DNA of 6,375 nucleotides, taken from positions 1 through 6,375 of the forward strand of contig CAKSGI010000111.1 of assembly GCA_934454005.1 (NCBI GenBank), written 5' to 3'. This document shows positions 1 through 4,886 of the stretch, in pieces; position 1 is the first letter of the stretch; each line of letters begins with the position of its first letter. This DNA is from an uncultured Eubacteriales bacterium. Lineage in GTDB: Bacteria; Bacillota_A; Clostridia; Oscillospirales; Acutalibacteraceae. The notes below the pieces were generated by a model. The model made no database searches, had not been told where the DNA came from, and worked only from the letters and a program-made list of their open reading frames with translations. The translations under genes were made by a program, and so were the position numbers.

Positions 1-1
1 T

Positions 2-229
2 CATTACGCATATAATACCAGCTTTTTTAATTCGACTCTGGCAAGATACCCAAGAAGAACTTGTGAAGCTACTTTTGATCAATTAATGAATTGTATTTGG
101 CTTGATAACAGTAAAGGATTCAAAGAAAGCATGAATTTTGCAGATATATATAATCTTATATTCCCGCTTATAATTGAAGAGAAAAATGTAAAAGGTAAAA
201 ACATTATGCTTTCTAATCCATATCGATAA
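2..229 (+). CDS. C-terminal fragment of an unidentified protein (5' end outside window)
   Basis: An open frame runs without a stop from the left edge to a TAA at 227-229, giving the last 75 residues of a protein whose start lies outside the window. The fragment begins HYAYNTSFF and ends MLSNPYR. It is soluble-looking, with mixed charge, several aromatics and two cysteines, and has no membrane segment. I do not recognise the family. The helical-looking stretch around FADIYNLIFPLIIEE would suit the C-terminal ligand domain of a small regulator, but this is only a guess. It is on the opposite strand to every other gene here and converges on the end of the secreted-protein operon, so it is probably unrelated to it. 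It could also be the tail of a decayed gene, since the DNA downstream looks degenerate. Confidence 0.5.
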   Translation, partial: HYAYNTSFFNSTLARYPRRTCEATFDQLMNCIWLDNSKGFKESMNFADIYNLIFPLIIEEKNVKGKNIMLSNPYR

Positions 230-640
230 CTAGTTTACATTAAACAGTAATGAAAAGTTGCGCTGATTTTTATACAGAAAAGAAGATATTCATGAACAAG
301 GAACTATGAAGCTATGCCTAATGGAGGATGCAAAGTAGATTATAAAAGAATTACAGATTCCATTAAGGTAAAAATTTTGAAACAAATGGTTCTTAAATAT
401 ATTCGAATAGTTATGTGGAATACTCTGTTCTATGAGTTTTTCGTACAATTATAGAAGAATAGCGTCACATAGATAGATGTGAGCAATGCGCCGCACAAGC
501 ATGTTAATATTGAGGAATTATGAGTATGCTCTGTGTGATTTTGCGTTTGTTGTCTGTGTAGCTGCTTCGAGATAAACTTGGCGGCAAGTAGGCGTAGCAA
601 ATGTGACCGATTGGGCTTTATCCTTTTGAATGGACTGATG
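230..640. other. Gene-free, possibly decayed stretch
   Basis: About 410 nt between the plus-strand fragment and the minus-strand terminator hold no convincing gene. The longest plus-strand piece is an ATG at 314 read to a TAG at 452-454 (46 codons, MPNGGCKVDYKR near its start). It has no good ribosome binding site and no recognisable family, so it could be a remnant. Other short frames are broken by close stops. A small inverted repeat (TCACAT at 465-470, ATGTGA at 477-482) is the only secondary structure noticed. Seen: many short interrupted frames. Inferred: a junction of decayed DNA bordering the operon. Confidence 0.4.
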
Positions 641-672
641 AAAAAAGAAACGGCATGACCGAAGTCAGGCCG
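641..672 (-). terminator. Intrinsic terminator with UUCG loop ending the minus-strand operon
   Basis: Read on the minus strand, arm CGGC-C-TGAC, loop TTCG and arm GTCA-T-GCCG form an eight-pair stem with one C/T mismatch. It is followed at once by TTTCTTTTTT (650 down to 641). A C(UUCG)G loop plus U-run is the classic Rho-independent terminator. It lies about 145 nt beyond the stop of the last gene (817). On the plus strand the hairpin is preceded rather than followed by the homopolymer, so it works for minus-strand transcripts only. Confidence 0.9.
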
Positions 673-816
673 CATCTTCAACGCATTAGTCTTTCATCTT
701 TTTTGAATTTTACTGTTTTGTAACCACTCGACAGTCTGTCAGTGAACCCGTTTGCAACAATTATGAAATTATTTTGCGATATATTCTTTCTAAGCCGCTC
801 AATTAGAACGTATTAG

Positions 817-1983
817 TTATTTTATATCTTCCCATGTAATAATATTAGGGCAAATAAGTAAATTCTCTTTCAATTCAGCGGGATCCATAAACTCTGCTGT
901 TTGCGCGTTCACTATCATTGTTCTATACATTGACCGTGCTATTGGGGCTGCTTCTAAATCTTCTTTGTATTCTTTTGTCTTTTCCTTTGGATTATAATAA
1001 TAATCACACTCTATTTGCCAAATTGGGAAAAGCACATCTTCATCATTTTCTCCAATATAACAACAATATCCAAATCTTACCGCATATATGTTCCGAATAT
1101 TTCCTTCTTCAATCTTATTTTGTATAGTCTCAAAAATTTTATTTATATCTGCAAGAGGAACATCATCATATTTCTTTTCAATTTTCATTAAAGGAGCTAA
1201 TCGGACATTATATCCGCCATCATTATAATCCATATAATTCCAACATGAAAAAAAATCTCCCCATCTGAAAGTTTTTGATCTTTTCCAGCTTTCAGGTTTC
1301 TTAAACCCTATCGTTTTCTCGGATATTCCTACCACAGGATCTCCAGCACCCATCAAAATGGGTATTCCCTCTACTTTTTGTCTTAACGTATATATATATC
1401 CTGGTCGGCTATTTTCTACTATTTGTACCCAAGAAAAAACCAGTTCAAGATCAAAATCCGGGAAAAAAGTTTGAAGGTTACTTGTTATTTTTTCCATTTC
1501 TTTTTTTATTATTGCATTATCCGCTGCTTCACTAGAACAGAGTGTTTTTCCTACTGGGATTTCTTCATTATTATAAAAAACTTCTTTTGAGTCACTTGGA
1601 TCGCATATTATTGATATATCGGTATTACCCTCTATAAATATGTGTATATCGTAAGCAAATCCGTTATTATTATATACAAAATGTTTTGCTCCATCTTCTT
1701 CTGTTTCAGACACATATTTACTGCATATATTGTAAATTTCACAATTTTCATATTTGGGCTTTTCAACAGCTACTATTGGTACAGATTCAATTTCTGGAAT
1801 TATAACATCAGAATTGATATATATATTTCTCCCATATTTATCTTTACAATCAAACACCACTTTGTTCGGATTTTGTTCCCGAATTGTTTCTATGCTTTGA
1901 TAGCCTTCTGCATTACAAATAAATGGAACAAGCATCAATACGACAAGAACAAAAGCGCTTCTCATTCTTTTTCCCATTTCCAT
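817..1983 (-). CDS. Large secreted protein, copy A (unknown function)
   Basis: This is a 388-residue protein with an N-terminal Sec signal peptide: a charged start, a hydrophobic run at about 9-22 and a likely cut after CNA near 25. There is no canonical lipobox, because I precedes the cysteine. No later membrane segment is visible, so it should be exported. It is a distant paralogue of the 2807-4090 product. Shared motifs in order are VIIPEIESVPI (60-70), EGIPILMGA (205-213), KYDDVPLADI (271-280), GNIRNIYAVRFGY (294-306), PIWQIECDY (320-328), NAQT (359-362) and CPNIITW (378-384). The segment around PIW and NAQT resembles the ends of PepSY- or YycI-like domains. From memory the layout also recalls clostridial families such as DUF6034 (unverified). 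Start: an AAGGAG lies 4 nt before M1 (1983) and 10 nt before M3 (1977), so either could be used. It is the last gene of the operon, 67 nt after the small secreted gene with a hairpin between. Its base composition is very AT-rich. Confidence 0.88.
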   Translation of the reverse strand: MEMGKRMRSAFVLVVLMLVPFICNAEGYQSIETIREQNPNKVVFDCKDKYGRNIYINSDVIIPEIESVPIVAVEKPKYENCEIYNICSKYVSETEEDGAKHFVYNNNGFAYDIHIFIEGNTDISIICDPSDSKEVFYNNEEIPVGKTLCSSEAADNAIIKKEMEKITSNLQTFFPDFDLELVFSWVQIVENSRPGYIYTLRQKVEGIPILMGAGDPVVGISEKTIGFKKPESWKRSKTFRWGDFFSCWNYMDYNDGGYNVRLAPLMKIEKKYDDVPLADINKIFETIQNKIEEGNIRNIYAVRFGYCCYIGENDEDVLFPIWQIECDYYYNPKEKTKEYKEDLEAAPIARSMYRTMIVNAQTAEFMDPAELKENLLICPNIITWEDIK

Positions 1984-1997
1984 CTAGCTCCTTTTTT

Positions 1998-2033
1998 ATA
2001 AAACGCTGGAATGAGAACATTCTCATCCCAGCA
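1998..2033 (-). terminator. Intercistronic hairpin between small and large secreted genes, copy A
   Basis: On the minus strand GCTGGGATGAGA (2032-2021) pairs with TCTCATTCCAGC (2016-2005) across a four-base loop. The 12 pairs include one G-U that would be a mismatch on the other strand, which favours function in the minus-strand RNA. It starts about 18 nt after the stop of the small gene and is followed by GTTTTAT. The U-run is short, so partial termination or 3'-end protection of the small-gene message is likelier than complete termination. Confidence 0.65.
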
Positions 2034-2050
2034 CTTTATATGATTATGAA

Positions 2051-2494
2051 TTAGAAATACATATTCCCGTGGAGAGTTACATTGCTTACTCCGTCGTAAT
2101 CATAATGATTGGTATTACCGCGTCCAGAAATAGAGTAGTAATAGGAATCATTCTTAATGCTATTACTCTGAATCGGTACATTCATATTCACTGTACACCA
2201 TTTAGCACCACAATTGACGCGCGTATATACATCACCTTCCAAGGACTTTCTGCCTCTAAAATGGTTCGTATAGCTATCAGAGCCTCCCGTCACCCAGTGA
2301 CGCACATAAATCATGTTATTATTTACGGTTTTCTTGAAAGCATCTTCTTCGTCCGTATAAGAATCCGAATTCACACACTGAACATAAATGCTAAACGGAC
2401 GCGCCGTTCCCACATCAGCCATTGCAGTGACAATATTCCCCAAACTCATAACGAGCAGCATGGCTACAAAAAACACTGCCATAAATTTCTTCAT
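2051..2494 (-). CDS. Small secreted protein, copy A (unknown function)
   Basis: This is a 147-residue protein with a clear Sec signal peptide (MKKFMAVFFV start, hydrophobic to about 22, likely cut after TAMA at 26), leaving a mature protein of about 121 residues. There is no further membrane segment. It is a paralogue of the 4168-4608 product. Shared blocks are YTNHFRG (75-81), KWCT (98-101), VPIQ-N-IK (106-114), GRGNTN (124-129), YDGVS (133-137) and LHG near the end. The rest differs. It has cysteines at 40, 95 and 100, whereas the sister keeps only the KWC one. The ending, rich in Tyr, Asn and Gly, suggests a compact beta-type secreted domain. It loosely recalls DUF2712-like small secreted proteins beside ABC transporters (memory only). 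The start is fixed by GGGAGG (2508-2503), 8 nt before ATG. It is first gene after the copy A leader and promoter. A secreted effector, bacteriocin-like protein or ligand are all possible; none is shown. Confidence 0.9.
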   Translation of the reverse strand: MKKFMAVFFVAMLLVMSLGNIVTAMADVGTARPFSIYVQCVNSDSYTDEEDAFKKTVNNNMIYVRHWVTGGSDSYTNHFRGRKSLEGDVYTRVNCGAKWCTVNMNVPIQSNSIKNDSYYYSISGRGNTNHYDYDGVSNVTLHGNMYF

Positions 2495-2566
2495 AAAATG
2501 TACCTCCCTAGATTTTTCTTTCGATCATTTTCATTGTGCTATCTCCTTTCTTGTGGTATACTACTT
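2495..2566 (-). repeat. Conserved 72-nt block before small secreted gene, copy A
   Basis: These 72 nt immediately upstream of the start codon match 4609-4680 at 66 positions by direct comparison, and all six differences are transitions. The block contains the true ribosome binding site, a second SD-like sequence (GAAAGGAG, 2550-2543) and the 3' arm of the leader's outer helix. It is far more conserved than the neighbouring coding sequences. Confidence 0.9.
2508..2534 (-). CDS. Possible 8-codon upstream ORF in leader A
   Basis: An ATG at 2534 opens MKMIERKI and closes at TAG (2510-2508). It is preceded by GAAAGGAG with an 8-nt spacer, as good a start signal as many genes have. Its stop overlaps the SD of the small secreted gene, so translation could couple to it or occlude it. 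In copy B both ATG codons are ATA (4648-4646 is the equivalent start), while the SD and an in-frame stop remain. The peptide is therefore either specific to copy A or not translated. Evidence is suggestive only. Confidence 0.3.
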   Translation of the reverse strand: MKMIERKI

Positions 2567-2702
2567 ATAATCCTTGTGAACTACATCGCCTATGGCGATG
2601 GCAGCCCCCCGGCTAAGTTTACAAGGATTATTTTTGTATACCTTTCGCTTTCAAGCCATTGGTATCACCTTCTTGTTCTAGAATTTCCGAGTCTTTTTCG
2701 GA
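2553..2702 (-). ncRNA. Structured 5' leader RNA, copy A
   Basis: The minus-strand leader of the small secreted gene folds as follows (plus coordinates of arms). Outer helix 2555-2561 with 2636-2642 (7 pairs). Internal loop. Inner helix 2567-2577 with 2621-2631 (11 perfect pairs). This encloses two hairpins: 2584-2590 with 2594-2600 (CATCGCC/GGCGATG) and 2603-2606 with 2611-2614 (AGCC/GGCT). A separate 5' hairpin TCCGA/TCGGA lies at 2686-2702. The sequence 2638-2642 can alternatively pair upstream with 2661-2665, so two exclusive folds exist. Copy B keeps the same plan with compensatory changes. I match it to no riboswitch class I know; no terminator-type expression platform is visible. A role in regulating translation or stability of the small gene is inferred. 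Confidence 0.65.
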
Positions 2703-2740
2703 GTGCATTTTACTTTTTCGTTCGCTTTGTTTCTGGTTTT

Positions 2741-2772
2741 ATTATAGCAGATTTTTCTGTTTTATTTTTCAA
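2741..2772 (-). promoter_or_regulatory. Promoter of the copy A transcript (extended -10)
   Basis: The minus strand has TATAAT at 2746-2741 preceded by TGC, a perfect extended -10. TTGAAA at 2772-2767 is a -35-like element with a long spacer of 20 bp. The weak spacing is partly offset by the extended -10 and fits a promoter needing an activator at the adjacent repeats. Predicted start is near 2734, giving a leader of about 240 nt before the ATG at 2494. Confidence 0.7.
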
Positions 2773-2773
2773 C

Positions 2774-2805
2774 TGGCACGAATTGTGGCTCTGGTGGCAC
2801 GAATT
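2774..2805 (-). promoter_or_regulatory. Two identical 11-bp direct repeats, 21-bp period, upstream of -35
   Basis: TGGCACGAATT (plus strand) occurs at 2774-2784 and again at 2795-2805, so the repeats are exactly two helical turns apart. The proximal copy ends 2 bp from the -35 box. Centres fall at about -45 and -66 from the predicted start. This spacing and placement is what LytTR-type response regulators (AgrA, ComE, PlnC class) use; the word itself was not matched to a known box. The distal copy ends 2 bp short of the stop of the upstream gene. Copy B has no such repeats. Confidence 0.7.
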
Positions 2806-2806
2806 T

Positions 2807-4090
2807 TTACCATGTGATTACATTAGGACACTCAAGGCATTTCTTATTGGGGGTTTCCCTGTTTATAACATCTCCTGTCTGAGCATTGAAACAAAGTTTC
2901 TTAAAGTTATAACCGTCTCTAAAATCTGTACTGTCCGTATTTTCTCTTATATCTCTACTCAAATCTGACAAATAATCGCATTCCATTACCCAAATCGGAT
3001 ATAAAACATAAGACACTTCCTGTTGATTTTGCATATTTTCTTCAGGGTCTAAAAAAAGTCCATATCCTAGTCGTAGTGAATATATATTTCTAATATATCC
3101 TTTCTTTAACTCATTTTCAATATTACTTATAACATCATCAATAGATGCAAGCGGAACATCTTCATATTTTTCATCAATCTCTTCTAAAAAACAATTTTCC
3201 ATAAATAAATCTTCATAAGGATACATAACTTCCGCCTCATTTTGAAGATTTGAAATATATCCTAGTTTATCAAATTCAGTTTCATTTATTTTTGTATCCA
3301 TCAATTTGGAATAATCGTACATATTATTTGCCTTCATAAGAATTGGAATTCCATGAAGCTTTTGAAAATAGTGTATATTGTACGTCCCGGATGGATATTC
3401 ATTATATATTTCGCCCAAAGATTTATTTTTATTTTTCTTCCGTAATCTTCCTCGTATTTCTATATAATCAATTTCTATTTTGTCATTGTCACAGGAAGGA
3501 TAATAGTGTTTAAGTACTATTTCTAGATAATTTAAAGCATCACTTAATGAATAGTTGTTATTCTCCGCATGTAGTTCGCCAATATCGGTATATTCCCATG
3601 GGTAAAATACTGATTTATCGTATCCAGCGTTTGTTTCTCCATGTATTTTGCTTCTTAAGTTTTTGGCGTCATTACATGTAACGAGTATACTTTGTTCTAT
3701 AGTTTCTACTCCATCGGATATACTAATTTCTACTTTATGCGTTCCTCCGCCGTTTTGCAAATTAACTTTTTCCAATCCCACATCTTCATATTTTAATAAA
3801 TATCCATTCATTCCTTGAGAAACGATGTTTTTATTGTTAATCATTGATTCCACATCTGGCATTAGTGCATTTACTTTCAATATCGGTAATTTTTCTACGT
3901 TTGGAATTATGATCGGTATATTTACATCAATATTCCTTTTTCTAATAGGATATGACGCTTGTAATGTAGTTTTGTTAGACTCCAATTCATTTAATTCAAT
4001 AATACTTTTCTTCTCAGCTAATACGCCTGTAAACGCCTGCATTATGAATGTAAATACCAGTATAGCAACACCTATTTTCTCTTTATTCAT
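2807..4090 (-). CDS. Large secreted protein, copy B (unknown function)
   Basis: This is a 427-residue protein with an N-terminal Sec signal peptide (MNKEKIG, hydrophobic 7-20, likely cut after GVLA at 25). It has no lipobox and no later membrane segment. It pairs with the 817-1983 product through IIIPNVEKLPI (60-70), HGIPILMKA (246-254), KYEDVPLASI (308-317), GYIRNIYSLRLGY (331-343), YPIWVMECDY (364-373), NAQTGDV (402-408) and CPNVITW at the extreme C terminus (421-427). Between about 85 and 240 the two proteins share little. The PIW...NAQTG region recalls PepSY/YycI-like domains, and the whole recalls DUF6034-type proteins from memory; neither was checked. The start is well supported: AAGGAG with 6 nt before ATG 4090. 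The gene follows the small secreted gene by 77 nt with a 14-bp hairpin between. AT content is very high compared with the ABC genes. Confidence 0.9.
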   Translation of the reverse strand: MNKEKIGVAILVFTFIMQAFTGVLAEKKSIIELNELESNKTTLQASYPIRKRNIDVNIPIIIPNVEKLPILKVNALMPDVESMINNKNIVSQGMNGYLLKYEDVGLEKVNLQNGGGTHKVEISISDGVETIEQSILVTCNDAKNLRSKIHGETNAGYDKSVFYPWEYTDIGELHAENNNYSLSDALNYLEIVLKHYYPSCDNDKIEIDYIEIRGRLRKKNKNKSLGEIYNEYPSGTYNIHYFQKLHGIPILMKANNMYDYSKLMDTKINETEFDKLGYISNLQNEAEVMYPYEDLFMENCFLEEIDEKYEDVPLASIDDVISNIENELKKGYIRNIYSLRLGYGLFLDPEENMQNQQEVSYVLYPIWVMECDYLSDLSRDIRENTDSTDFRDGYNFKKLCFNAQTGDVINRETPNKKCLECPNVITW

Positions 4091-4130
4091 TTTCTTCTCC
4101 TTATTTGTTCTTAAGCTAATTCACTTTTAG

Positions 4131-4163
4131 AAATAGGCGAGAGAATATCTCTCTCGCCTATTT
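4131..4163 (-). terminator. Intercistronic hairpin between small and large secreted genes, copy B
   Basis: Arms 4131-4144 and 4150-4163 are perfectly complementary over 14 pairs (core GGCGAGAGA/TCTCTCGCC) around a 5-nt loop. It begins 5 nt after the stop of the small secreted gene (4168). On the minus strand the stem ends in TATTTCT, a weak U-run; on the plus strand the run TTTTTATTT is better. Partial termination or protection of the small-gene 3' end is the likely role. It occupies the same place as the unrelated hairpin at 2005-2032. Confidence 0.7.
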
Positions 4164-4167
4164 TTAT

Positions 4168-4608
4168 TTAATCTTGGGTCGGGTAATTCGGATTATAAGT
4201 GCCATACAGCCACAAAGTGGAAATACCATCGTAATTATAGTAATTGGTATTCCCTCGTGCAGATACCGTATAAAACTTTCCAGCCTTGATGTTGTTATTC
4301 TGAATCGGAACAGTCAAACCCTGTGTACACCATTTCGTACCACGAGTTGTCCATGTATTACTGCTTTCACTTGGAGCCTCCAAACCGCGAAAATGGTTTG
4401 TATACTCTTCGGTATCGACGCTATCTACATGAGAAACATAGATAGCTGCATTCGTGTCATTAATCTTTTTTTCCCGAGGTGTGACCATCTGATAGTTCGT
4501 TGTGCTATTGCTAAAAACTTTAATTTCAAAGGGCGTAGTAGCACTAGCAGCACCAGCCGCAGTCACCATCAAAACAGTTGCAAAAAATACACCCCAAATT
4601 TTCCGCAT
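4168..4608 (-). CDS. Small secreted protein, copy B (unknown function)
   Basis: This is a 146-residue protein with a Sec signal peptide (MRKIWGVFFATVLMV, likely cut after ASA at 23), leaving about 123 mature residues. Signature blocks shared with the 2051-2494 product are IYVSH (56-60), EYTNHFRG (68-75), TKWCT (91-95), VPIQNNNIK (100-108), ARGNTNYYNYDGIS (117-130) and LYG (134-136). It has a single cysteine (94), so it cannot make an internal disulfide; the sister has three. The start is fixed by a perfect AGGAGGTA at 4622-4615 before ATG 4608. It lies downstream of the ABC transporter genes with leader copy B between, and upstream of a large secreted protein, so it forms the promoter-distal part of one apparent operon. 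Function unknown. A secreted effector or signal handled by the neighbouring ABC transporter is a guess from context. The family loosely resembles DUF2712-type proteins (unverified). Confidence 0.9.
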   Translation of the reverse strand: MRKIWGVFFATVLMVTAAGAASATTPFEIKVFSNSTTNYQMVTPREKKINDTNAAIYVSHVDSVDTEEYTNHFRGLEAPSESSNTWTTRGTKWCTQGLTVPIQNNNIKAGKFYTVSARGNTNYYNYDGISTLWLYGTYNPNYPTQD

Positions 4609-4680
4609 AAAATGTACCTCCTCAGATTTTTCTTTCGATTATTTTTATTGTGTTATCTCCTTTCTTGTGGTATACTACTC
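4609..4680 (-). repeat. Conserved 72-nt block before small secreted gene, copy B
   Basis: This is the partner of 2495-2566, with 66 of 72 positions the same. It keeps both the AGGAGG ribosome binding site and the second SD-like GAAAGGAG. The ATG codons of the possible upstream ORF of copy A are ATA here. Confidence 0.9.
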
Positions 4681-4830
4681 ACGATCCTTGCGAAACACAT
4701 CGCTTTTCAGTGGTGTGTGCCCCCTCTGGCTTTATTTGCAGGGATCATTTTTCATATCCACGTTTCTCGCAGCCCATTGGAATCACACCCTTTCTTCATA
4801 TAAATTCTAAACCTCCGATCTTCAGTCGGA
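4667..4830 (-). ncRNA. Structured 5' leader RNA, copy B
   Basis: This is the same fold as copy A. Outer helix: 4667-4673 with 4754-4761, 7 pairs with one bulge. Inner helix: 4681-4691 with 4738-4748, 9 Watson-Crick pairs, one G-U and one C-A mismatch on the minus strand. Branch hairpins: 4695-4703 with 4710-4718 (two mismatches) and GCC/GGC at 4719-4730. 5' hairpin TCCGA/TCGGA: 4814-4830. Relative to copy A, the inner helix swaps A-T for G-C and T-A for C-G, which is compensatory. The alternative upstream pairing (4754-4759 with 4779-4783) also shows an A-T to T-A swap. No good promoter is seen just upstream, so it may be transcribed by read-through from the ABC genes. Confidence 0.6.
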
Positions 4831-4864
4831 AGAATTAGGCTTTTCATGGCTCTATTTTTACACC

Positions 4865-4886
4865 ATCAGTTCTAACTTAAACTGAT
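4865..4886 (-). other. Weak inverted repeat after the ABC ATPase gene
   Basis: ATCAGTT (4865-4871) and AACTGAT (4880-4886) are complementary across an 8-nt loop and overlap the TAA stop of the ATPase gene. No U-run follows on the minus strand (GGTGTAAAAATAG), so it is unlikely to be an efficient terminator and read-through into leader B is plausible. On the plus strand it is followed by TATTTACT, also weak. Confidence 0.4.

Noticed and set aside
430..681. 83-codon minus-strand frame beginning MKMRPDFGH
   Set aside because: Its first codons lie within the terminator hairpin at 651-672 and its U-run, no ribosome binding site precedes it, and the composition is not protein-like.
1905..1983. Lipoprotein signal in the copy A large protein (cysteine at residue 23)
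   Set aside because: The residue before Cys is Ile, not Gly, Ala or Ser, so the lipobox rule is not met; a signal peptidase I cut fits better.
918..2001. Plus-strand frames at 918-1127 and 1642-2001
   Set aside because: They are antisense shadows of the large secreted gene, hydrophobic only because the opposite strand is A-rich, with no start signals.
2553..2702. Assignment of the leader to a known riboswitch (c-di-GMP, purine, cobalamin, fluoride and TPP considered)
   Set aside because: None of the conserved core sequences I remember for these classes is present, and the junction layout differs.
2774..2805. CRISPR or transposon-end interpretation of the TGGCACGAATT repeats
   Set aside because: There are only two copies 21 bp apart, no spacers of CRISPR length, no flanking cas or transposase gene; the position next to a promoter explains them.
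2069..2968. 299-codon plus-strand frame opposite the small gene and leader A
   Set aside because: It runs antisense to a gene with a perfect start signal. A similar antisense frame opposite copy B exists only because the leader DNA is conserved. In that block three of the five changed codons alter the residue (P/L, S/L, S/L), so there is no protein-level constraint.
4174..4803. 209-codon plus-strand frame opposite small gene B
   Set aside because: It is the shadow of the real minus-strand gene and leader, and lacks a credible ribosome binding site or domain.
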